Origin: Agaribacterium haliotis
GTDB lineage: Bacteria > Pseudomonadota > Gammaproteobacteria > Pseudomonadales > Cellvibrionaceae
Assembly: GCF_002312815.1 (NCBI RefSeq)
Contig: NZ_NKQJ01000005.1
Location: 198,541-262,540 of the forward strand
Reading direction: 5' to 3'
DNA: 64,000 nt
Under the pieces are notes generated by a model. It saw only the letters and a program-made list of their open reading frames with translations. It was not told where the DNA came from and did not search any database. The position numbers and the translations under genes are program-made. Within the stretch, counting starts at the first letter, position 1. Every line of letters starts with the position of its first letter. Of this stretch, positions 1 to 8,541 are shown in pieces.

Positions 1-63
1 GGTGATATACGCGAGTTAATGCGCGATCTTGTCTTAAGTGATGTGCTGCTGTACCGCCAATAA
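1..63 (+). CDS. DUF1592-type secreted protein, C-terminal end only (partial)
   Basis: An open frame enters from the left edge and stops with TAA at 61-63, giving 20 residues that include RELMRDLVLSDVLLYR. This resembles the closing segment of DUF1585/DUF1592 planctomycete-type proteins, whose C-termini commonly read like F-R-x-L-V-x-x-x-x-S-x-x-F. The next gene on the same strand is a DUF1552 protein, the usual partner of DUF1592 genes, which supports the call. Nothing upstream is visible, so domain content and start are unknown. The assignment depends on a short tail plus context. Confidence 0.55.
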   Translation, partial: GDIRELMRDLVLSDVLLYRQ

Positions 64-369
64 GCGCTGTTTTGCAAGATTCTTTTCTCTGCGTAAAACG
101 TTGAACCTTTTACGCTCTATCTTGAACGCCCAACGCGTTGCCAAGCGAGGCTTAACATCGCAAAAAAAGCACAAGCGCTTGGGTTTTATTTTTTATTTAG
201 CCGCCGGGCCTGTTAACACTAGGCCGGCCTGCACTCGGGCCAAAGTTGCGGCTTAAGCTCCGGTTAAAGCTGCGGCCTAAGCCAAGCTTTGGCCAAGGGG
301 CCAATAGGCCCAGCTCTGCCGCGCCATTATATTAATGCCCTATTCGCTACAAACATTTAGGCCAATTTT
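64..369. other. 306-bp intergenic region with two palindromes and a degenerate direct repeat
   Basis: No convincing gene is seen between the DUF1592 tail and the DUF1552 gene. The stretch holds two perfect 10-bp palindromes, CAACGCGTTG at 131-140 and CAAGCGCTTG at 172-181. The second is followed by a T-rich run (GGTTTTATTTTTT), which could be a weak terminator, but a palindrome with no loop is a poor hairpin. A 17-bp imperfect direct repeat (AAAGYTGCGGCYTAAGC) lies at 242-258 and 266-282. A 72-codon frame at 38-256 crosses the upstream stop and shows no protein-like features. Confidence 0.4.
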
Positions 370-1731
370 ATGTCCACACAACTGAGCCGCCGCCGTTTTT
401 TTAAACAAAGCCTTTATAGTGCCGGTACCACCGCCGCACTCGGTGCCACGGGGCTAGGCGCTATGAGCTTTAGCCGCCTGGCCATGGCCAACAGCACGGC
501 CAAGCTCAAGGTGATATTTGCGGTGATACCCGACGGTTTTGGTGTCGATGCGTATGCGGGCTTTAATGACGGTTTGTGGTTCCCTAAAACAAACGCGCAA
601 GAGAGCACAAACTTTGAGCTCAACGAGATGAGCCGCCATCTCGGCAGCTACGCCCAACAGGCGCTATTCTTGCGCGGTTTAATTGTTGGTAGCGGCACCG
701 GCGGCCACAACGCCTGGCAAACCATATTAAGAGACAGCAATTCCAGCCACACGAGCATCGATCTTGTGTTGGCCGATGCTTTACCCGGCAGCCAGCCCGC
801 TCTTAAACGTATTTACAGTGGGCCGCACGCGATGGTGGGTGCGGCGTGGAATATCAGTTATCAAAACAAAGTGATGCTGCTGCCCGAAGACAACCCGTAT
901 CAGCTTTTTGATCAAGTCTATGGCAACTACCAGGCTCCGGGGCAAGCTCAGGCCGTTTTGGCGGATAACAGCCATATCTTCGACCCGGTACAAGAAGATA
1001 TTAAAAGCCTGCAATCGGCCCTGGGCGCCAGCGAAAAAAACAAACTTGAATTACACCTTGGCGCGGTTGAGCAAGTGGTCAGCGACATACGCAATACCCT
1101 CGCCCCCGTCGGCGCCTGTGACCTTGCCGGCGCTACACCGGCATCAGAGCTTGCAATCCACTCCGCCGATCACCGGGATGCGGTAACCGAAGCGCACGCA
1201 AATATTGTCGCCTCTGCGTTAAGCTGCGGCATGAGCCGTGTGGCCACCTTGCAAATTGGCCGCTCGGCCGACCCGGTTGTTATCAAGTCGGTGTCGTCGA
1301 CACGCAACCCTCACGATTGCGCACACCGCTATGGCAATGTAAACGAGTGGAAAGACAGCCGCGCCTGGTACATACACAAAGTTCGCTACCTGCTCGACAG
1401 GCTCGCCGCCTATCCCGACCCAGATGTCGAAGGCGCTTCGCTGCTCGATCACAGTTTAGTGGTACTGACCAGCGAGATGGCCGACGGCGCGCCTGAGCAT
1501 ATGCAAGATGTGCCGGTAAGTTTAATCGGTGGCGCCAGCGGTTTATTGAACAACGGTCTCGGCAGTGGGCGTTTTCTCAACCTGAGCAGCCAGGGCAACC
1601 GCCAGCACTGGAAGCTCGGCCAGTGCACCGACATGCAGCGCCTCTGGGCAACAATCGCGCGTGCCGCTGGCACATCTGTACCCTGGAGCGGTGACAACAC
1701 GCCGCTTAGCGGTATTTTTACCAACGTCTAA
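370..1731 (+). CDS. DUF1552 domain-containing protein, Tat-exported
   Basis: This 453-residue protein starts with a twin-arginine signal, SRRRFFKQS at about residues 6-14, followed by an alanine/glycine-rich hydrophobic stretch, so it is predicted to be exported folded through Tat. The rest matches the layout of DUF1552 proteins, which belong to the alkaline-phosphatase/sulfatase-like superfamily. A late segment with LVVLTSEMADG and HMQDVPVSLIGG resembles the DUF1501/DUF1552 C-terminal core. DUF1552 genes usually follow DUF1592/DUF1588/DUF1595 genes, and the tail of one ends 306 bp upstream. The pair is thought to act outside the cytoplasm, but the substrate is unknown. There is no strong Shine-Dalgarno. 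The ATG is chosen because the Tat motif sits at the normal distance from it. Confidence 0.8.
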   Translation: MSTQLSRRRFFKQSLYSAGTTAALGATGLGAMSFSRLAMANSTAKLKVIFAVIPDGFGVDAYAGFNDGLWFPKTNAQESTNFELNEMSRHLGSYAQQALFLRGLIVGSGTGGHNAWQTILRDSNSSHTSIDLVLADALPGSQPALKRIYSGPHAMVGAAWNISYQNKVMLLPEDNPYQLFDQVYGNYQAPGQAQAVLADNSHIFDPVQEDIKSLQSALGASEKNKLELHLGAVEQVVSDIRNTLAPVGACDLAGATPASELAIHSADHRDAVTEAHANIVASALSCGMSRVATLQIGRSADPVVIKSVSSTRNPHDCAHRYGNVNEWKDSRAWYIHKVRYLLDRLAAYPDPDVEGASLLDHSLVVLTSEMADGAPEHMQDVPVSLIGGASGLLNNGLGSGRFLNLSSQGNRQHWKLGQCTDMQRLWATIARAAGTSVPWSGDNTPLSGIFTNV

Positions 1732-1745
1732 AGCAAGCTCGTTTT

Positions 1746-1787
1746 AGCCAGGGCGTTTGAGTCGTATCAATCTGCCTGGCTTTTGTT
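1746..1787 (+). terminator. Probable intrinsic terminator after the DUF1552 gene
   Basis: AGCCAGG (1746-1752) pairs with CCTGGCT (1775-1781), and a T-rich tail TTTGTTG follows. The hairpin begins 15 bp after the stop codon. The 22-nt loop is long, which lowers confidence. Confidence 0.45.
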
Positions 1788-1956
1788 GAGTTGGGTGAAT
1801 TATTGTTGTGGAATTTTCATACAAGGCCGGTAAACTAAGCTTGATTTTTTGTTTGTATGCGCGTGTTGCTCTGCAGCGGTAGGCCAATTAGGCTGTACAC
1901 ACTGCCGGCAGTGCTTGCGATACATATTTTGAGCTAAAAAGGAAAAGGAATTGTCC

Positions 1957-2256
1957 ATGTCGCCGTCACAACTGCGCAACGAACTGACCGCTCAAGCCAT
2001 TGTGAAGCGTTTTAATCACCAGCGTTTACCCAGGCTTAATGAGCTTAGAGATAGAGTTGAACGCGGTGAACGCTTAGGTGAGTTTGATATTCGTTTTCTC
2101 TCTGAAGTACTGCATGACGCAAGTCAGTTCCACGCAAGCGCAAATGCCGCCCCGGCCTATAAAGACCTGATCGTTAAAGCCATTGAGCTCTACCATCACA
2201 TCACTGAAAAAGCACTCGAAAACGAGAGTCGGCGAAGCAGTACAAAGTCGAACTAG
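1957..2256 (+). CDS. Conserved-looking small hypothetical protein (99 aa)
   Basis: A small soluble, charged protein with no signal peptide or membrane segment. It has a helical look: RLPRLNELRDRVERGERLG, then a middle part with FDIRFLSEVLHDASQF and a C-terminal helix YKDLIVKAIELYHHITEKAL. I do not recognise the family. A TTG two codons upstream (1951) is in frame, but GGAAAAGGAA at 1941-1950 would touch it. ATG at 1957 leaves a normal spacing of about 7 nt, so that start is preferred. The 219-bp upstream gap and convergent arrangement with the patatin gene suggest a single-gene transcript. Confidence 0.7.
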   Translation: MSPSQLRNELTAQAIVKRFNHQRLPRLNELRDRVERGERLGEFDIRFLSEVLHDASQFHASANAAPAYKDLIVKAIELYHHITEKALENESRRSSTKSN

Positions 2257-2311
2257 AGGCTAATTTAAACGCGCAACGATCCAACACCCAGCTATCCACC
2301 ACGAATAGGCG

Positions 2312-3457
2312 CTAGCCTTTGTTAAAAAAGGCTTCGATTTTATCTCTGTCCCACATGGCATCGTTGTAGCCAAGCTCAATTAATTCGTTGCAGTATTCCC
2401 GGGTGAACAATAAATACGAGGCCGCAGCAGCGCCACCACCTTTTGCCGAGGCGCCGCTTGAGCGAAGAAAAAAACGAAGTGTTTTGGGCAGCCCTTTTAT
2501 TTTCCGTGCCGCAATGCGATCGAGGCGCTTGGTCGGTGAAATAATTAAGGTGTCGACTTCACGCAGATAACCGGTTTGCCCCTCGGCCTTTTCGGGCACA
2601 AGGCGCAGCAAATCGTTGACTCTCTCCAAATGTTCGATGTCCCCTTCTAGCGAGTCAATAAACGCCGCGTTCATCATCTGCCCAAGTATCTGTGCAAGCG
2701 ACGGGCTGTTCTCCGGCTCGACAAACTTGCCGCTTCGCCCCCATGGCCCTACAGCTCGGTTGCCTGAAACACCAATAATAAATACGCGATTGGCACCTAA
2801 ATGCAAAGCCGAGCTAATAGGCGCCATTTGACGCATAGCGCCGTCGCCAAAATATTCCATGCTCAGCTTTAGGGTTGGAAAAATAACCGGAATCGCCGAC
2901 GACGCGAGCAAGTGCTCAACGCTGATTGTTGCAGGCGTGCCGACACGCCGATAGCGGCGCCAACCTTTAAGGCCCGCTTGCCCCTGAAAAAAACTTACCG
3001 ATTCACCCGAGCTGTAACCGAGCGCCGTGACACTTAGGGCTTTGAGCTTGCCTTTATCAATTTTGCGCTGGATATGGCGAAAGTCGATCATATGGCTCAA
3101 GGTCTCGCGCAGCGGGCTGTTATCGAGCAAGGCCAGCGGTTTTTTTCCGCGACTTCCGCCGTGCAGTAAACTAAAACCTACGTTTGCAGCGCCACTTAGC
3201 AGCGACGTTAAATTACTGCGAAATACACTATCTGGCTCGAGCTCGCGCCAAATTGCCGCAAGGTCGTGTGCTGAGCGATTAAAACTGCCGGGGTGTGCAG
3301 CGAGGGAGGCGGCATTGATGGCGCCGGCGGAGGTGCCGGAAATGATTTCAAAGGGATTTTTTAGATGCGGCAGGATGTCGCTAACGCCGAGCAACACACC
3401 AACTTGGTAAGCCGCTCGCGCGCCGCCGCCAGAGAGTATAAGTGCGTTGCCGGGCAT
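2312..3457 (-). CDS. Patatin-like phospholipase family protein
   Basis: This 381-residue protein shows the patatin signature. A glycine-rich oxyanion-hole loop SGGGARAAYQ sits at residues 9-18. The nucleophile elbow GTSAG is at 41-45 with Ser43. The DGA motif at 205-207 supplies the catalytic Asp205 of the Ser-Asp dyad. There is no signal peptide, so it probably acts at the cytoplasmic face of the membrane as a phospholipase or acyl-hydrolase. About 170 residues beyond the core are unassigned. It is the last gene of a minus-strand run that contains FadD and an acyl-CoA dehydrogenase. A role in releasing fatty acids for that pathway is inference from context. Confidence 0.85.
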   Translation of the reverse strand: MPGNALILSGGGARAAYQVGVLLGVSDILPHLKNPFEIISGTSAGAINAASLAAHPGSFNRSAHDLAAIWRELEPDSVFRSNLTSLLSGAANVGFSLLHGGSRGKKPLALLDNSPLRETLSHMIDFRHIQRKIDKGKLKALSVTALGYSSGESVSFFQGQAGLKGWRRYRRVGTPATISVEHLLASSAIPVIFPTLKLSMEYFGDGAMRQMAPISSALHLGANRVFIIGVSGNRAVGPWGRSGKFVEPENSPSLAQILGQMMNAAFIDSLEGDIEHLERVNDLLRLVPEKAEGQTGYLREVDTLIISPTKRLDRIAARKIKGLPKTLRFFLRSSGASAKGGGAAAASYLLFTREYCNELIELGYNDAMWDRDKIEAFFNKG

Positions 3458-3489
3458 GGGCCTCCTGATACGCGACGTGTCATAAGCTG

Positions 3490-3948
3490 CTATAGCGACT
3501 CATCACAGGCTTCAACAATCAGCGTTGAGCCCTCGTAGGCAAGCACTTTAACTTTGGTGCCCGCCGCTAAGTCCTGCTCACACTTTACCGTCCAAAAGGC
3601 ATCTTGAATTTGAACTTTGCCAACACCGTGTTCCGTCGCTTTGGTTAAGGCTGTTTGTTTGCCTATCAATCTTGCCATGCGGTTGTTGAGCTTTGGGTCT
3701 TCAGATTCAAGCGCATTGGGTTTCATGTGCTTAATATAAATATAGGAAAAAAGCACACTTAATGTGGCAAATAGCGGCACTTCCACGGTCCAGTGCAGCG
3801 AGCTAAACCACGACAAAACAGCCATGCACAGCGCGGCGACACCGGTGCCAAGTAAAAAGCCGCCAAGGCCGAGCATTTCGACCACCAAGAGCACCAAGCC
3901 AAGGCTCAGCCACAGCCAGCTAGGTATGCTCTGGAGCTGCTCAAACAT
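3490..3948 (-). CDS. NfeD family membrane protein
   Basis: A protein of 152 residues with two or three N-terminal hydrophobic segments (WLWLSLGLVLLVVEMLGLGG, then two more) and a C-terminal soluble part of about 70 residues that resembles the OB-fold NfeD domain (GKQTALTKATEHGVGKVQI). The frame extends 21 codons further upstream, into the SPFH gene. The internal ATG at 3948 overlaps the SPFH stop by 8 nt, which is typical translational coupling, and gives a clean membrane protein. NfeD proteins are almost always encoded beside an SPFH/stomatin-type protein, as here, and the two are believed to work together in membrane-domain organisation or membrane protein quality control. Confidence 0.88.
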   Translation of the reverse strand: MFEQLQSIPSWLWLSLGLVLLVVEMLGLGGFLLGTGVAALCMAVLSWFSSLHWTVEVPLFATLSVLFSYIYIKHMKPNALESEDPKLNNRMARLIGKQTALTKATEHGVGKVQIQDAFWTVKCEQDLAAGTKVKVLAYEGSTLIVEACDESL

Positions 3949-4846
3949 TGGCCTTGCCTTCAAACAGTTCTTTGATGCCGGCGACCGAGCCAATAAGCTG
4001 TGAAGCTTCAAGCGGCATCATAACCACTTTGGCATTGTCGGCCGAGGCCACCTGCTGCAGCGCTTCGGTGTACTTGGTGGCAACAAAATAATTAATGGCC
4101 TGCTGGTTGCCTTTGGCAATCGCCTCACTGACCATGGTTGTGGCTTTTGCTTCGGCCTCGGCTTGGCGCTCGCGGGCTTCAGCTTCGAGAAAAGCGGCCT
4201 GGCGCTCACCTTCGGCGTTGAGTACCTGGGCCTGCTTTTCACCTTCGGCAACTTTAATTGCCGCCTCGCGTTCACCTTCGGCTTTGAGAATTTGCGCGCG
4301 CTTCTCGCGCTCGGCTTTCATTTGATTGGCCATTGCGTCAACCAAATCGCGCGGCGGGGTAATGTCTTTGATCTCAATGCGGGTGATTTTTACACCCCAG
4401 GGGTCGGTTGCTTCGTCGACTTTTTCGAGAATCGCATTGTTAATGACGTCGCGATTGCTGAGCATCATATCGAGCTCCATCGAACCGAGCACCGCGCGAA
4501 TATTGGTCATTACCAGATTTTGCATGGCGCGGTTAAGGTCGTTGACTTCATAGCTGGCTTTAATGGTGTCGATGACTTGAAAAAAACAGACCGCGTCAGT
4601 TTGCACCATGGCGTTATCGGCGCTGATAACCTCTTGTGGTGGCACGTCGAGCACCTGCTCCATAACGATCATTTTTCGACCGACACGATCGACAAACGGC
4701 ACAATAAAGTTGACACCGGGCTTTAAGATTTTGGTAAAACGCCCCCAGCGCTCAACCGTCCACTCTGAACCCTGGGGTACGCTCTTCCACGCCGCGCCAA
4801 TCAAGACGACGGCAAAAACTAAAATAATAAGGTATTGAACTTCCAT
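3941..4846 (-). CDS. qmcA: SPFH/Band 7 membrane protein (QmcA/stomatin type)
   Basis: This 301-residue protein opens with one hydrophobic anchor (LIILVFAVVLIGAAW). A Band 7 domain follows, with the conserved start VPQGSEWTVERWGRF and the segment YEVNDLNRAMQNLVMTNIRA. The long C-terminal part is an alanine/glutamate-rich coiled coil (repeated KAEGEREAA, VAEGEKQAQ), typical of prohibitin/stomatin-like oligomers. Length and architecture match QmcA of E. coli. The NfeD gene overlaps its 3' end, the expected partner. It lies 17 bp downstream of fadD in the same direction. The assignment to the SPFH family is firm. The symbol rests on resemblance. Confidence 0.88.
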   Translation of the reverse strand: MEVQYLIILVFAVVLIGAAWKSVPQGSEWTVERWGRFTKILKPGVNFIVPFVDRVGRKMIVMEQVLDVPPQEVISADNAMVQTDAVCFFQVIDTIKASYEVNDLNRAMQNLVMTNIRAVLGSMELDMMLSNRDVINNAILEKVDEATDPWGVKITRIEIKDITPPRDLVDAMANQMKAEREKRAQILKAEGEREAAIKVAEGEKQAQVLNAEGERQAAFLEAEARERQAEAEAKATTMVSEAIAKGNQQAINYFVATKYTEALQQVASADNAKVVMMPLEASQLIGSVAGIKELFEGKANV

Positions 4847-4863
4847 GAGGGCTCCTTGTTTGG

Positions 4864-6474
4864 CTACTGGGCAGAGTCGCGCAGTTCTCGGCGCAGTATT
4901 TTACCGACATTTGTTTTCGGAAGCTCTTGTCGAAACTCGATAATCTTAGGCACTTTGTACGGCGTCAAATTTGCCTTGGCGAATTTTTTCACTTCTTTTT
5001 CACTGAGCTCGTCGTTTTCGCGCACAATAAAAACTTTGACAATTTCACCACTGCACTCATCGGCTACACCAATCGCGGCCGCCTCTTTGATATCCGGGTG
5101 CGAACACAGAACGTCTTCAATTTCATTGGGGTAGACATTAAAACCGGAGACGAGAATCATGTCTTTTTTGCGATCGACAATTTTAAAGTATCCGTCATCG
5201 AGTTTTTTGGCCATATCGCCAGTTTTAAAATAGCCCGATGCGCTGAACACCTTGGCGGTTTCATCGTCTTTTTGCCAGTAGCCGGGCATAATCTGCGGGC
5301 CTTTTGCACACAGCTCGCCAACCTCACCGTCGGTAACAGGCTCTTCGTTATCATCGAGAATAACAATGTCGGTCTCCGGCAGCGCTGTGCCGATACTGCC
5401 TAAGCGAATATCATCGTGCGGATTACCGGTGAGCACCGGCGAGGTCTCGGTAAGCCCGTAACCTTCAATAATTTTGCAGCCGGTCAATTGCTCCCATGCG
5501 ACGGCGGCGTCTTCGGTTAATGCCATGCCACCGGCCGAGGTAATTTTAAGTTGACTAAAATCGAGCTGGCAAAAGCCCTTGTGGCGAACCAGGGCGCGAA
5601 ACAAGGTGTTGATACCGATAAATACGGTAAATTTATGTTTTGCAAGCGCCTTGGCAAAGGCATTTAAATCGCGCGGATTAGGGATTAACAAGGTCGCACA
5701 GCCGCGGCTGAACCCCGCTAAGGCATGCAGGTTTAGCGCATAGATGTGGTACAGAGGCAGGCAGCCGACAAACACATCTTCGCCCTCACCAAAGGCAACC
5801 GGCATATGCTCGACCATTTGCCAGACATTTGCGCACAGATTGCCGTGGGTCAACATTGCACCTTTACTGAGCCCCGTGGTGCCGCCTGTGTACTGCAGTA
5901 CCAATAAATCCTCGGCGCTTGTGCTCGGCAAACTAAAGTCGGCGCGATTGTGTTTAAGTGCCGCAAGAAAAGAGCGCCCGTGCTTAAAGTTGTAATCCGG
6001 CACGAGTTTTTTGACATGCTTGACCACAAAGTTAATCAGCGGCCGCTTTAAACCCGGATGTAAATCACCAAGTTCGGTGACGATAACGTGTTCAACCGGT
6101 GTCTGATCAACAACAGCGTTGGCGGCTGCTGCGACATTCGCCAGGACAACAAGGGCCTTGGCGCCCGAATCCTGTAGCTGATGTTTAAGCTCGCGCCCGG
6201 TATAAAGCGGGTTGACGTTGACAATGACCAAGCCCGCACGTATTGCGCCGTACATCGCCACCGGGAATTGCAGAATATTTGGCAGCTGAATGGCGAGCCT
6301 GTCGCCGGCATTGAGTTTAAGTTCGTTGCGCAAATAACTCGCAAAGCGCAGGCTGAGCTGATCCAACTCGGCATAGCTCATTTCACGACCCATGCAGCTG
6401 TAAGCAGGCAGCTCGGCATAGGATTCAAACGCGGACTCGATGAGCTCGATTACGGTGTTAAAACGTTGAGTCAC
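4864..6474 (-). CDS. fadD: Long-chain-fatty-acid--CoA ligase
   Basis: A 536-residue AMP-forming ligase that activates fatty acids to acyl-CoA with ATP and CoA. The phosphate-binding P-loop TGGTTGLSKG is at residues 196-205. The adenylate-forming motif EGYGLTETSP and the hinge/ribose-binding segment TGDMAKKLDDGYFKIVDRKK follow. The fatty-acid gating/signature region DMILVSGFNVYPNEIE and the C-terminal catalytic lysine context NVGKILRREL are intact. Length is close to E. coli FadD (about 560). It sits 52 bp downstream of an acyl-CoA dehydrogenase gene and upstream of the SPFH-NfeD-patatin genes on the same strand, so it probably belongs to a fatty-acid degradation transcript. Confidence 0.92.
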   Translation of the reverse strand: MTQRFNTVIELIESAFESYAELPAYSCMGREMSYAELDQLSLRFASYLRNELKLNAGDRLAIQLPNILQFPVAMYGAIRAGLVIVNVNPLYTGRELKHQLQDSGAKALVVLANVAAAANAVVDQTPVEHVIVTELGDLHPGLKRPLINFVVKHVKKLVPDYNFKHGRSFLAALKHNRADFSLPSTSAEDLLVLQYTGGTTGLSKGAMLTHGNLCANVWQMVEHMPVAFGEGEDVFVGCLPLYHIYALNLHALAGFSRGCATLLIPNPRDLNAFAKALAKHKFTVFIGINTLFRALVRHKGFCQLDFSQLKITSAGGMALTEDAAVAWEQLTGCKIIEGYGLTETSPVLTGNPHDDIRLGSIGTALPETDIVILDDNEEPVTDGEVGELCAKGPQIMPGYWQKDDETAKVFSASGYFKTGDMAKKLDDGYFKIVDRKKDMILVSGFNVYPNEIEDVLCSHPDIKEAAAIGVADECSGEIVKVFIVRENDELSEKEVKKFAKANLTPYKVPKIIEFRQELPKTNVGKILRRELRDSAQ

Positions 6475-6526
6475 GCAAAATACCCTCTGTTGTTGTTTTT
6501 AGGTGCTGGCGCGGCGGGCGCAGAGT

Positions 6527-8311
6527 TTAAAACTCATCGAGCTCGAAACTCAATAGTTTATCGGCGCCGGACTTCATTGTTTCAACCAAGCTGCGTGTGC
6601 GCGGCAGTATACGTGCATAATAAAAGCGCGCTGTTTTCAGTTTGGAAGCATAGATGCTTTCGCTGTCGGTATCGGCATCAATGGCAACCTTGGCCGCCCT
6701 TGCCCAAAAATACGCCAAGCTGACGTAGCCGCTGTACATCAAAAAATCGACGCAGGCTGCGCTGACTTCGTCGGCATTTTCCATCGCGCTCAGCCCCAAA
6801 TGCATGGCCAACTCGCCCCACTCTTTATTGAGCCGGGCCAGTTCGGGCATAAATTCCTGCAGCGCTTCGTTATTTTCATTTGCTTGGCAAAACAGGTGTA
6901 TCTCTTTGGTAAAGCGCTTGAGTAAGGCGCCTTGGGTCAGCAGCACTTTGCGCCCGAGCAGATCCAGAGCCTGAACCCCGGTTGTGCCTTCGTAGAGTGT
7001 GCTGATGCGCGCGTCGCGAACGTTTTGCTCCATGCCCCACTCGCGAATATAACCGTGACCACCAAAACACTGCAGAGCGAGGTTGGCAGCTTCACAACCG
7101 ACTTCGGTCACAAAGGCCTTGGCAATGGGTGTCAGCAGTGCAAGCAAGTCAGAGGCTTTTTGTTTTTCTTCTTCGTTTTCACTGTGGTGCTCGATATCAA
7201 CCTGCATGCTGACGTAGTGAATCAGCATGCGGCTGCCTTCAAGCAGCGCTTTTTGACTGAGCAGCATGCGCCTGACATCGGCGTGAACAATAATGGCATC
7301 GGCGGGCGCGTCCGGGTCTTTTGCACCGCTTAAGGCGCGCCCCTGGCGCCGGTCTTTGCAGTAGGCCAGCGATTTCTGATAACCCAGCTCCGCCGCCGCC
7401 AAACCCTGAAGTGCGGTACCGATGCGGGCGGTGTTCATAAACGTGAACATACAGTTAAGGCCTTTGTTCGGCGGCCCAATCAGCCAGCCCTGCGCACCGT
7501 CGAAATTCAATACTGCTGTCGCATTGGCGTGTATGCCCATTTTATGCTCAATGGCGCCGCAGCTGAGTGTGTTGCGCTCGCCCGCCTCGCCGTCACTGCC
7601 CGGAATAAATTTGGGCACCACAAACAGCGATATGCCCTTGGTACCAGCCGGCGCATCTGGCAGGCGCGCCAAAACGATGTGCACGATGTTTTCGCTCAAA
7701 TCGTGCTCGCCTGCGGAAATAAATATCTTGCTGCCGCTAATGCTGTAGCTGCCGTCGGCGCGGGCCTCGGCTTTGGTTTTTAACAGACCCAAATCGGTGC
7801 CGCAGTGCGCCTCGGTCAGGCACATTGTGCCGGTCCAGCGCCCCTCGATCAGTTTGCTTAAATACGCCTCGCGCTGGTCTTCACTGCCGTGCAAGCTGAG
7901 TGTTTTCATGGCCCCGTGGCTGAGGCCCGGGTACATGCCCCAGGACCAGTTGGCGGTGCCAACCATTTCACTGAGTAAGGTGCCGAGCGACTCGGGCAGA
8001 CCCTGGCCACCGTATTTAGTGTCGTGAGACATCGATGGCCAGCCGGCATCGACATATTGTTGATAGGCTTCTTTAAACCCTTTGGGTGTTGTTACCTCGC
8101 CGTCTTGCCAGTGGCAGCCTTCTTCATCGCCGCTGCGATTGAGCGGGGCTATCACCTGCTCGCAGAATTTCGCCCCCTCTTCAAAAATAGCGCGCACAAT
8201 ATCCGGGCTGGCTTCATCGCCAAGGCCCAAACGCTGATAGTGCTGCTCAAAATCAAAGAGCTCAAAAAAAATAAAATCGTAGTCGCGCAGAGGCGCTTGG
8301 TAATCGTTCAT
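6527..8311 (-). CDS. Acyl-CoA dehydrogenase (FAD), long form with N- and C-terminal extension domains
   Basis: At 594 residues this belongs to the long acyl-CoA dehydrogenases that carry an N-terminal cap (MNDYQAPLRDYDFIFFELF is a typical opening) and a C-terminal extension of about 120 residues. That group includes the DmdC-like 3-methylmercaptopropionyl-CoA dehydrogenases and related FadE-type enzymes. The FAD-binding signatures MCLTEAHCGTDLG and CFGGHGYIREWGMEQ, and the catalytic-region segment DARISTLYEGTTG, are present. It would oxidise an acyl-CoA to the 2,3-enoyl-CoA. The exact substrate cannot be read from sequence. A good ribosome site (CTGGAG) lies 9 nt before the ATG. Its position just upstream of fadD supports beta-oxidation. 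Confidence 0.9.
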   Translation of the reverse strand: MNDYQAPLRDYDFIFFELFDFEQHYQRLGLGDEASPDIVRAIFEEGAKFCEQVIAPLNRSGDEEGCHWQDGEVTTPKGFKEAYQQYVDAGWPSMSHDTKYGGQGLPESLGTLLSEMVGTANWSWGMYPGLSHGAMKTLSLHGSEDQREAYLSKLIEGRWTGTMCLTEAHCGTDLGLLKTKAEARADGSYSISGSKIFISAGEHDLSENIVHIVLARLPDAPAGTKGISLFVVPKFIPGSDGEAGERNTLSCGAIEHKMGIHANATAVLNFDGAQGWLIGPPNKGLNCMFTFMNTARIGTALQGLAAAELGYQKSLAYCKDRRQGRALSGAKDPDAPADAIIVHADVRRMLLSQKALLEGSRMLIHYVSMQVDIEHHSENEEEKQKASDLLALLTPIAKAFVTEVGCEAANLALQCFGGHGYIREWGMEQNVRDARISTLYEGTTGVQALDLLGRKVLLTQGALLKRFTKEIHLFCQANENNEALQEFMPELARLNKEWGELAMHLGLSAMENADEVSAACVDFLMYSGYVSLAYFWARAAKVAIDADTDSESIYASKLKTARFYYARILPRTRSLVETMKSGADKLLSFELDEF

Positions 8312-8541
8312 TATTATTCACTCCAGAAGCGCTCGCGCACTTCGTGCTCCATGTCGTATTTAGTGTAGAACAAAGCCAGGTCTCGCCGCTGCGAAGCCTA
8401 AACGCCCTGCCCGGGCTTATTATTTTATTTTAAGCGCTCGCCTCTGGGCCTGCGTTTAGCATTCAGGCAAAAGCTAGCTGTATTTAAAGAGTATCAGCCA
8501 GTCTTAGCAAGCATGCAAAGTGCAAAACAGCAAGCGCCGAT

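Noticed and set aside
38..256. 72-codon frame after the DUF1592 tail
   Set aside because: It overlaps the upstream stop, has odd composition (cysteine-rich start, basic) and no ribosome site.
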